In this document: positions 47,697-56,848 of the stretch, one piece after another
Layout of the letters: every line of letters starts with the position of its first letter
Numbering within the stretch: position 1 is the first letter of the stretch
Assembly (NCBI GenBank): GCA_002633025.1
Contig: NMRB01002070.1
Coordinates: 18,183-82,182, forward strand
Length of the DNA: 64,000 nt
Reading direction: 5' to 3'
Origin: Notospermus geniculatus
Lineage: Eukaryota > Nemertea > Pilidiophora > Heteronemertea > Lineidae
Position numbers and translations under genes: made by a program
The notes under the pieces: model-generated
The model's database searches: none
What the model saw: the letters and a program-made list of their open reading frames with translations, nothing else
What the model was told of the DNA's origin: nothing

Positions 47697-48675
47697 GTGT
47701 TGCAAGTACACAAAATGGCCTCAAACAACGCAGTTCTAGGCGAATTAGGCAGATATCCAATGTACATTGGTATTGCCAAGAGCATTATTTCCTATTGGCA
47801 TCGATTAGAACTCTTGGATGAAAAATTTCTTGTAAAACATGCATTAATCATAATAGAAAGCAAAAAGCTGCATGAAAACGGCCAGAACTCATGGTTTTCT
47901 TCGGTTAATTTTATTTTATCGAATTGTGATGTAAGTGATAATGTTATAAAAAATCCACGTTCAATTGCCACAAGTGGGTTAGTAAAAACCCTTTGCAAAA
48001 ATCTAAAAATCGAACATGAACTAAAATGGAAATCAGATATATTCAATGACAAATCCTCAGATGGAGCCAACACAACAAAGAACAAATTAAGAACTTACAG
48101 ACTTTTCAAGAACAATTACAGCTTTGAAAATTACCTCACTTCTGTGAAAAACAGCTGTTTTAGAAAAGCAATGACTAAATTAAGAATAAGTGCTCACGAT
48201 TTGGCAATTGAACGTGGAAGGTATAAAGGTAAATCCCTGGAAGAGAGGATATGTACCCAATGTTCATCAAAAGAAATTGAGGATGAAATACATTTCATAA
48301 CCAAGTGTAACAAATTTTCTTCTGAAAGGGAACACTTCTTTAATCAAGTCAGCCAAATCTGCAGCAATTTCAGGACTCTTGACAATGAAAACAAATTCAT
48401 TTGGTTACTCTCAAATGAGGACAACAAAATATGTAATTTGGTAGCCGAATTCATATCAAGTTGTATGAATCTCAGAAATTAATTTCATATTCATATACTA
48501 TATGTTGTATAAATCTTGTCCGAATTATCACTAGTCATACTACTACATTATGTTTGTAATCTGTATTATGTATTCCATCCTGTTCATTTTCAATCAGAAT
48601 CCTGTATTATACATTGTGATTTCTCTTTGCTCCTAGAGGGCCTCTTAATTCAATAAACTATTTCTATTTCAACGT
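47697..48675 (+). mobile_element. 5'-truncated LINE with intact C-terminal ORF (261 codons)
   Basis: The ORF at 47697-48482 has an internal Met at 47715. It encodes the region after the reverse transcriptase of a non-LTR retrotransposon. It contains GELGRYPMYIGIAKSIISYW and then LRISAHDLAIERGRYKG, followed by a CxxC...HFxxxC knuckle (ERICTQCSSKEIEDEIHFITKC). That combination is typical of animal LINE polyprotein ends. No reverse transcriptase domain lies upstream, so it is a 5'-truncated insertion. The 3' end looks like a LINE tail: CAATAAACTATTTCTATTTC at about 48651-48671. The insertion begins only about 70 bp from the MDH1B start codon on the opposite strand. No target-site duplication was identified. 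The frame has no stop or visible frameshift, which suggests a young copy or selection to keep the ORF. The first is simpler. Confidence 0.7.
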
Positions 48676-48763
48676 CTCACTGACAAGTCTGGCTCACATT
48701 ACAAGTCAGTCTCACTAACGAGTTTGGCTGGAATCATTCCATACGCCCGTTGTTAATATTAGG

Positions 48764-48884
48764 GAGTTTAAGAGATCACACGCTAACGATAACATTTACG
48801 TTAACGATATTTTTTGTATATGAAATACATGCGGGAAATAGCGTTAACGTAAACGTTATCGTTAGCGTGTGATCTCTTAAACTC
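48764..48884. mobile_element. Foldback with GAGTTTAAGAGATCACACG ends
   Basis: The ends GAGTTTAAGAGATCACACGC and GCGTGTGATCTCTTAAACTC are exact. Arms continue through TAACGATAAC and GTTATCGTTA. Confidence 0.87.
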
Positions 48885-48885
48885 T

Positions 48886-49110
48886 GTATTTAAAGCCCCA
48901 CTGCGGTATTCAATTTGAAAAACGCAAATCATCACCGCGATTCTCGACGTCAGAGCTCCCCCTGCAGTTTTTTTCCTATGTGTGCCGAAAACTAGGCCTT
49001 TGATTCTAGTATCAGGCATGCATTTTGGGGACCTTCTTCACGAGGCCACTGTGAAATCTCTGTTTGCATTCTCCTCTAACATTTTGAAAATACAGCGTAT
49101 CGTAAAATTC
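48886..49110. mobile_element. TTTAAAGCC..CGGTATTCAATT repeat, copy 2
   Basis: TTTAAAGCCCCACTGCGGTA, then GCCGAAAACTAGGCCTTTGA and TTTTGGGGACCTTCTTCACG match the 61577 copy. The right end is decayed. It directly follows the 48764-48884 foldback. Confidence 0.65.
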
Positions 49111-49525
49111 ACACACTAAGGCTTAGGCGAAGCAGTCACAGCCACGAAAAGTGGATGTCAAGTTTTCAAACAAACATAGAAAGTAGGAGGTTACATACCT
49201 GCCGAGATGCGTATTTTGAGATATTGCTCAATTTGTCCAACAAAGATAGAGTTTGGAGAGAGTTTGTAAAAAGTATCCGAAATGGTGCACAAAGCTGAGG
49301 CCGGGTTCTAGAAGATCCACTTTCCAGCCGATCCCTGTGAATGAACAGGCCTAGGCCTATGTGTCTCATGTATGAGCCTAGGCTAGGTAATGTTCTTTGA
49401 CTTTGTTGCATCACATTTTTAAAATTCCCAGTGATGAGGTAACATAGGTTGGCATTATGAAACTGATGAATCTCTGAATTTGTTGCATCATCGATTATTT
49501 ATTTGGTGACTTGGCGGGTGACTAT

Positions 49526-49943
49526 AGCCCTGTTTACACTACATAAAAAACCCTTGTCGAACCCGGGTTTTTTCTGTCCACACCTGTTAAAAACGCGGTG
49601 TAATAATCCCCTCCGAGCTCGAACGGTTTTTGGAGGGCTTAATTTAGGTTCCCGTCACAAAATTTGAGTAGTGTTGTCGGACACAGGTGTAAAGTTTTTC
49701 AGTGTTTCTGTGTGTCAGTGTTCCCCCTATTGTTTTGGAAACACTGGCAGATAGATCCATACGTTACTCTCTGTGTCCCCTATTGGCAAGTCGCGGCTTA
49801 TTCCGTCAGACAATAGCAGGGGAACACTCGCAGATGGGGAACACTGAAAAACGTTACACCGGGTCTCAGGAGGGATTTTTCAGAGCCGGGCTAGACCCGG
49901 GTGTCAAAAAACCCGGGGATTTCTATGTAGTGTAACCACGGCT
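49526..49943. mobile_element. MITE with GTTTACAC/GTGTAACC inverted ends
   Basis: It starts AGCCCTGTTTACACTACATA and ends ATGTAGTGTAACCACGGCT. The ends match the 5333-5780 element and the interior carries CCCGGG-rich arms. No target duplication was evident. Confidence 0.78.
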
Positions 49944-50737
49944 TCAGACTAGCAATTCTAGAGGCCCATTATTAGCAGTACGTAAGCAGTTCTTGCCTTT
50001 TTTCGGGAGAGTTTGTCCTGAACAAAGATGTCCAAAATTAAGCCTACAGGTCACAAATCCACCGGGCCCCGTACGATTTTCCCCACCCAGCGGCTTGCCG
50101 TGGATTCTAGAGACTGAAACACGGATCTAAGATGAATTATGCCGAAATCGCCTCAATGGATAAGTGGAAATTAGACTGGATCAATCTGGGCACCGTAGAA
50201 TTTGACCAAAATGCCTGTTTTTACTCGCCGTACGGGCCCCGGAGTGGATATATGACCTAGGCTTTAGACCTTTTGCGTCAACGGAGTTTAGTGCACTATT
50301 GGCTAATTCGCGCAGAAGCTGGGGACGCGTCATTTGGGAGATTTTTTCAGGTTTCCTCAGGATGGACTAAGCCCTTGGCGAACTCTCTAACCTGAAGGTC
50401 TTCGCATTGTTTTTTTTTCTCATCGTATTTGATCCCGACATGATTTCAGGAGTAAAATAAAAAACCTTGAAGATAAAACCAACAAACACTGAGGTGGAAT
50501 GAATAAAATATGAAATATTTTTTCTATACAACTACAAGCGTAAGTTGTACAACAATAAATAAGTATACAACGTATAAAAACATAGGAGTAACTCTTGGCC
50601 TTGGGTAGACGGATTTCTCAGTGTGTCGAAAAAGAATCTCGAGAATGCACCAATTACGTTGGAAATGTTTTGAGAAAACTCCCTCGCTCTAAATGTTGCT
50701 TGAATGTTGTCTGAATCATCGGCGCACGTACTACGCG

Positions 50738-50901
50738 TCCCCTGCCCTGATTCTGCTCCGCTGGAAGCCGTATGACATCCTGAAGAAATCCGGTCCTCTT
50801 TTAGCATCGCTCCCTATCTCGCACGACGCTCATGCGCCGATGCGAGCTTGGTAGGGAGCGATGCTGAGAGGACCTGATTTCTTCGGTATGAGGGCAGGGG
50901 A
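50738..50901. mobile_element. TCCCCTGCCCT foldback after gene A
   Basis: The ends TCCCCTGCCCTGATT and GTATGAGGGCAGGGGA are inverted. Inner arms GGTCCTCTTTTAGCATCGCT and AGCGATGCTGAGAGGACC pair. Related ends occur at 53591-53670. Confidence 0.77.
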
Positions 50902-50987
50902 CCAGTCTGGAGACTACGTAAGAATGAGGTAGGGACGAAGTGTTGGCCGACAATCGCGCATGTCCATTCCATGGAGGAAGACCAATT

Positions 50988-52369
50988 CTATAATCCGTAT
51001 AGATAGAGCAAATCCCGTTCTCGCATCCGCTCTTTGGCTAAGGAGAGTACACTGTCTTCGGGAGACCGATCGTATAAAGTCAACTTCGTATACTGAGGCT
51101 CCTCCAGCCAAACCGAACGGGTCCTTGGCGGCTCCCGAGTTATTGCTGTGAAAGGTCTTGGAGGGGGTCGTGGTGTCAGTACCTCAACTGTGTCATAGCC
51201 CGTCTCGTAACGCCTTGTGGTTGACCAGGATTCGTGGCCAACTCGTCCAGTCGCCCAATCGTCCTCGAGGAGAGGATGGACGGGCGTTGACCTGTAAACG
51301 GAGGTGGACCACGGTACCCGGGTTTCGGCACGTGGTAACGATACACAGGAATCGTACATGGGGTAGCTTCTATCAGTGTAGCTTTCAACAGGGTAATCCC
51401 TTGGAGTGTGGTACGTCCGTCTCTTGAGTATGGACCTCATCGGTGGACTCCTTGGCCTCGGTGGTGGACTCGGCCTTGGCGACGGACTTCTTGGTCGAGG
51501 ACTTCCGATAAAATGTTGCGGCTTCGGTTTTATCCAATCGATGGGTGTTGGATCATCAAAGCGCCTGTCGATTGATTGGAACATCGGTACTGGAGTTGTT
51601 GTGCGGTCAATCAGGTGTAATTTCGAAGCTGAAAAGAGAACAAAGGTGATACGTTAGCAATGGTTCTCAATGTTACCATCAGAAAAGGGCGTGCTGTCAC
51701 TGGACCGACTCCAAATCACCCCTACCATTGCCAGATCAGTCTTTCAGCATGGAAAGCATCCTGAGAACATTAGAGGTTCTTAGCGCTGGCTCCCTTCGTA
51801 CATTTTTAACTTAGCATGATGATTGCTTTTCAGGTTATGGTAAGCGTTAGGTTCTGTTCATCTGACGTTGAGGTACATGCAGCTTTGGTCCTCAATCGTA
51901 CCATCAAAAAGCCGCCCTCTTTGTGACAGTTCTTCAGCTTTTCGCTATGGGAAGCGAGCGTGTCGCTTTGGTTCTGGTGGAGTGGCGTTCTGTTTTAGTT
52001 CAGACACAGCATCCTCCCGTAGCGGAGCTTTGGTCTCCTCCTCTTCATACACTGACACGCAAGTGGATGATCGGAGCGCAGTAAAAACCCTTGCCGTGGG
52101 AGTATGAGGTGGTCCACAGCTTTGGCAAGTGTGGGCGGGATTCATTCACCGCAGACAAGCCACTAACAACTCTACGTTCTGCATTATTCTGATGCAGACT
52201 GATGTGATTGAGTTGAGGTGAATGGAGCGGACATACCTGACGCTGGTCTGCCGAGTCCTCCAGTGTTCCTTGGACATGAAGCCGTCTGCGGTCGGTCATA
52301 GTTGTCCCTGTATTCAGTGCTTGGTGTGTAACTCCCGAACATGTACTTGTAGCCGCCAGGATAAGCCAT
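50988..52369 (-). CDS. Gene A: unknown family, 2 coding exons, 257 aa
   Basis: I do not recognise this protein. Coding exons are 52237-52369 and 50988-51628. They total 774 nt and are joined by a phase-1 GT-AG intron. Exon 1 starts MAYPGGYKYMFGSY and contains TEYRDNYDRP. Exon 2 begins SKLHLIDR, has DDPTPIDW and then a Pro/Ser/Arg run (SPRPSPPPRPRSPP). It continues with a Tyr/Arg-rich region of short motifs (RRTYHTPRDYP, STRRYETGY) and ends LLYLYGL. There is no signal peptide or membrane segment, and the protein is basic and probably disordered. Genes B and C nearby share the exon-1 motif, the intron phase and the size class, and C also shares DPTPIDW. That is strong evidence the gene is real. 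Short Tyr/Pro motifs of this kind occur in microtubule-decorating ciliary proteins, but that is only a guess. No in-frame stop immediately precedes the chosen Met, so an upstream coding exon is possible. Confidence 0.72.
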
Positions 52370-53048
52370 CCTTCTCAGATTATCAGGACCAAAACAGGTG
52401 TCCTGATGGGAAGTATAACCTTGGTTTTGTGGTCAACCAAAGCCTTATACACAGGCCTACCGTATATCTTGTCTTAAAGCACCACGGTATTGCCGCTTTA
52501 TGTCGACAGCCGGCGCCACCGTACCCGTTCTCCAATACTGTAGTTAAGCCTTTCGCCCCAGTGTTGGAGAATGTATGATTACAGTCTCGGTCACCCAGCC
52601 GCTGGGGATCGAACAAGTTTGTGTAGCAGTACTGCGGAACGAAACGGCTGGCTGCGCGAGACTAGTTGCATGCGGTAGTTTACCAAGTCGTTAATAGAGG
52701 TCTCCCCCTTAACGCGGGTACGTGTAACGCAGGATTGGGAAGCAATACTGTGGTCCTTTAAGCTTGTTAACAGAGCACCTCGCTTGATTATGCACACAAA
52801 CGCTCTGTAATGGCGTTTATTTGTTGGTTTTGCTATTGACGACCACCAACCATGAATGGCGGTGATCGAGCTATCCTAGCTTACAAATTATCGATTGGAA
52901 ATGGGTCGGGAAAGTACTGAGCGAATGTACATTAGTGTATGATAGAATATAGCAGCATTTTCAATGATTATTAATTCATCGCCCAAAGCTTCATTGGATC
53001 ACTTTCCTTTTTTCCTTGTGATACAATTCTAGGCCTATACGCCTCAAT

Positions 53049-53310
53049 TAAGGGAGTAAGAAATGAAAGTGGAAAATAAGAAGTGGGAAATTTTGCACTT
53101 TTGTGCGAATTTTTTAATTTCTTAAATTGGGGTAAAATGTTTTCCCATTTTGAGAAATATCGCCCGAAAAATCAGACAAAATGTCATGTCATTTTTAGAA
53201 AATTTCTCAAAATGGGAAAAAATCTATTCCAATTTGAGATATTGAAAAATTCGCCCAAAAAGCCAAAATTTCCGGCTTCTTATTTTCCACTTTTATTTCT
53301 GACTCCCTTA
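53049..53310. mobile_element. TAAGGGAGT foldback upstream of gene B's 3' end
   Basis: TAAGGGAGTAAGAAATGAAA pairs with the end ATTTCTGACTCCCTTA. Inner words CATTTTGAGAAAT and ATTTCTCAAAATG are inverted. It is AT-rich and has no coding potential. Confidence 0.73.
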
Positions 53311-53590
53311 CATGTGTTGGATTCGCCTCTTATGTTATGATGTCATTGGGGAGGGGGAGAGGGAGAGGGAGGCTGATGTATAAAAAATGGACGTCAAACG
53401 TTCACACCATTTGATTTATGTGAATCACCATGTGATGCGTTTATTAGTCAATCAACATGTGCCACCAATGAGTATGATCAGAGACGTCAAAACAGAATGA
53501 CAAAGAAACCGTGGAAAAAGTCAATGATAATAATGAAACAAAAGATGGCGGTAGTGGTAAAATTTCTATTGTTGCGCTTGTGTCTATAGA

Positions 53591-53670
53591 CTGGTCCTCT
53601 GTCCTCGAGCCGCTCTGCTATTAACTCGTCTGCCCCCAGTTAGCGGAGCGGCTCCAGGAGAGGGGACCAG
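53591..53670. mobile_element. CTGGTCCTCT foldback after gene B
   Basis: CTGGTCCTCTGTCCTCGAGC pairs with CTCCAGGAGAGGGGACCAG, and GCTCTGC pairs with GCGGAGC. A decayed relative is at about 59617-59670 (TTGGTCCTCTGTAACTCC ... GGTACCAG). Confidence 0.68.
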
Positions 53671-53800
53671 TAGTGTCTCAATGAAAAACTATGAACAGTG
53701 CTTTCATTCGTCAGCACGTCACTTGTCGTTGTTGTTCATAAAGATGTGTAGGCCTATTTATCGGCCCTAGAAATGTTTTCTTCTGGCATTTTTTCATCCA

Positions 53801-54721
53801 TCACCAATCCCTTGTCCGTTGACGTGGTGAAGTCGATCCACACCAAGGGCAGAGGCCATCACAGGAGGTGCGTCCGTCCAGGTTAGTGGCGTCCGCCCAA
53901 GAACGTGTCCCATCCACTCTCCTCTCCGTCGGAAGCAGCGCAGGATGACGCGGTGATGGCGTGTAGAGCAACTTTTCCCATTCCTGGCTTCGGCCGAAAC
54001 CCACATAGGGTGTCGGCGTGGGCGAGAGGACCATCGACGAACCGAGTGGTCCTAAATAAGGAAGCCAGGGCCCCAACATTGGCCAATCATACGGTCGAGT
54101 CATCTCCGGGTAAGGTTCGACGGGTTCTGGATAGGGAAGGGGGTCTGGAATGAAGGGAGCCAAAGGAAGAGGTCGAGGAAGACCTTTCCGGTTGTTCGGG
54201 TCCCATGATCCTGTGTAGCCTCGTCGCGTTAGGATCGGTGGTGGATTATTCCTTGCATCTGAAAGGAGAAAGCATAGGGAACCTCAGAAGATGGTCATTA
54301 TGGTCGTCTGCGTGGTGAAATTCGAAGAGTTGGTAGGGAGTTTTCGCAAAGCCCCCGAAACGCCAACGTGTACGTCTATCCTTTTGTTCGATGCTCTCTT
54401 CGTGGCATCGAACAATGGGTTTGGCGTTCGCGTTGGCGTTTCGGGGGCTTTGCGAAAACTCGGTACTGTTTGGCTGCCATGTAGGAGCTGCCAGTCAGTT
54501 GACCAATAGGAGTCCCCAAGGCCCAATTCAATGCCAAGCGGACCCATTCATGGGTCCCCCCCAAAGAACGTATTTTAAATTAGTAGAGTATAATTACCGG
54601 TAGTGTTGTATCCCTGCCGGAAGAATCGGTCCTGGCCATATTTCGGGTAGCCATAGTTGTCCCTGTACTCCGTATTAAAGCGACCGACTGAGATTATTAC
54701 TGGCTCGTCAAACTCACTCAT
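53801..54721 (-). CDS. Gene B: paralogue of A and C, 2 coding exons, 193 aa
   Basis: Family unknown. Coding exons are 54598-54721 and 53801-54258, 582 nt with a phase-1 GT-AG intron exactly as in genes A and C. Exon 1 reads MSEFDEPVIISVGRF and then TEYRDNYGYPKYG, matching A's TEYRDNYDRP. Exon 2 begins ARNNPPPILTRRGYTGSWDP and is very rich in Pro, Tyr and Leu (FIPDPLPYPEPVEPYPE). It ends in a Cys-containing tail (SCDGLCPWCGSTS...TRDW). It lacks the DPTPIDW motif of A and C, so the last exon has diverged strongly or the tail is a frame-shifted remnant. The intron holds a foldback MITE (54339-54460) of the same family as in gene C's intron. The start is the first Met of the open frame after excluding a GTG. 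Confidence 0.66.
54339..54460. mobile_element. AGTTTTCGCAAAGCCCC MITE in gene B intron
   Basis: The left arm starts AGTTTTCGCAAAGCCCCCGA and the right arm is its near-exact reverse complement. The interior has GAACAATGGGTTTGGCGTTC. It lies between gene B exons 1 and 2. Confidence 0.87.
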
Positions 54722-55968
54722 AAGAGTTGCTGGATGTCTTTCCGATCTAGTCAGGTGCGCAATCACGATCTTTGGCTCTTCAACTGTGGTCGTCGTCTAA
54801 TTAAAATCCGCTCATCTTTAAGTCTTCAGATCCGCATTGGAGTTGTTTGGGGCCGTTGTTTCATGAATCCATCTGGATGTTGTAGTCACAAAGTATTACA
54901 TCCAAAAAGACGAAGATGTTTTGGTTGGCGGAGGTGTCGTCGTCAAGTGAGATTGTTCTCGGAAGCGTTTTGAAATCGCCCGCCGGATCATCAAAGTGGA
55001 AACGCGGTGTGTTTCAGCAAAGCTGGACCATCCGGAAGCCACCGGTTGCGAACACCGACAACTTGATCTACAGTAAATCAACGACGAAGGGTCAATCGAC
55101 GAGGAGTGAAATTAGCCACATATCTATTGCAAGAAAGAACTTTCATTGTATCGACTGATTTATCATGCTTCAAATGAGATTTGGATCGCTGACAGCACTG
55201 TCAAATGGTGTCCAATGTACCCTCTCTCTTTCTTTGAAATCACGTCTTTTTCATTGGCACAGTACAGCCAACAATAGTTTGTATGAAGCATCGCCGTTGA
55301 TTTTATTACCATTTTCAAGTGAATATCAATATGATTTATCAGTGTTGTGGCTTCTATTGAAAGTATAAGTGACAGTTTTAAACTCACTGCTAAAATAAAG
55401 TGAACAACTACAAGCCATGGGTGTACACTCGGTTCAAAATTTCGTAGTTGACTGAGGGGATGCTTGGCCTTGGCATGGTCCGCGACGTACTCATCCCTAC
55501 CCCCGCACGAGATTTTGGATGCGAAAATTTGACTCGATGCAGCTCAGTATGGTTGCCAACAAACTGATTATGTAGTCCCATCTTGTTCGCCGCATGATAT
55601 TTCGGAACCGACCATATTGCACCCCCTGGAGCAAAAGACTCCGTACTATTATTTATACATGTAGGCCTATATGTTCGTGAAACATCGGCACCAACGTTGA
55701 AAAACGATTACTGCGCGAAGAAGTGTGTCTACATATGACTGTGGACAGAACTGTGCCCAAAACATACGATCAGCCCCCGGCACTTCAGTCCATTAAGCAA
55801 ATGTTTTTATAGGCCTATCATTGAGTCTGGCGAGTAAGATCGCCGAAATCAAGATGGCGCATAGATCGAGTCCGGTATTCTGACTGTGCTGCCACCTGCA
55901 TTGTGGTGACTTCACTCGAGGAACTTTAGAGTAATATGCGGCAGCATCAGCATCACGGTAAATGCGGT

Positions 55969-56063
55969 GACAGACTGGCGCGTAAGCAACGCCACCGATC
56001 GAGGAATCTGATTGGCGGAACGCCTGTGCGACGCGCCGCGTACGCACCAGTCTGTCACCGCCT
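55969..56063. mobile_element. Foldback between genes B and C
   Basis: GCGGTGACAGACTGGCGCGT pairs with ACGCACCAGTCTGTCACCGC, with a short GC-rich interior. No target duplication was evident. Confidence 0.68.
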
Positions 56064-56650
56064 AGACGAGCCGTTGCCTCGGACCGTCGTTCGTTGACGA
56101 CTTGCGCCGCTGGTGAGGTGTTATAGACAGGTGACACACCCAAACTCCGCTGTCAAGACACAACTGACATCAGCCTGGGATCCCAACTGTTCTGCCTTTC
56201 ATACCTTTAATAATCTGTCCCAATGGGTTATTGCTCTGCACACGGCAATGTTTACGTTGCCGTCAATGGTTGCCAACAGCAGACAATTCGAAAGCAATAC
56301 CATTGACAGTCAATCTAATCATACAGGATTTGTTCAGGTGGCACCTCTGCCGCACCAAAGAAGCCATACCAACGTTCGTGGTCGTTTTCTGTCGTCGCTG
56401 GGCCTACTCTTTACGGGATTTTCGGTCAGGGAACTGTGAGAAGTCACGGTTGATGTAAGTGAAAGATAGAGCCAACGTTTTTAATTGTCATCACCAAGAT
56501 TTTGTGCTATTTGATGTGTGAAAAGAGCGGATTAGGCCCCATATTCTTTCGCTTGTGGAAAAAGGTAAGCAATCCCTTCACCGACATTCCGCCATGTGCT
56601 GTTGGCCTACGTTATTGTCAATGGTTGTGAGCCGGATTGTAAAGTTCCAG

Positions 56651-56750
56651 CCTGAAGAAGACCCCGGTTGGGGTCGAAAATTCGCAAACACTCTGGAAAT
56701 TGCCTTTTCATTTATCATATATTGTGTGTCAATTTTTGTGCTTTTCTCCT
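56651..56750 (+). mobile_element. Penelope-like terminal fragment upstream of gene C
   Basis: CCTGAAGAAGACCCCGGTTG, then GGGGTCGAAAATTCGCAAAC and ATTGTGTGTCAATTTTTGTG, the same order as the 14789 copy. It ends about 100 bp before the gene C start codon. Confidence 0.57.
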
Positions 56751-56848
56751 CTTTGGGTTGTGAGCCTGGTGGTGAGAATAACGGAATTTTGATATCGTTT
56801 CAGGAGAGGAGTGCGATCAAACTCTTACAAATGATAGGATAGCACAAT

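Noticed and set aside
56113-56458. Overlapping plus-strand frames upstream of gene C
   Set aside because: They have no conserved motif and no in-frame splice to gene C, and a TAG lies just before the gene C start codon.
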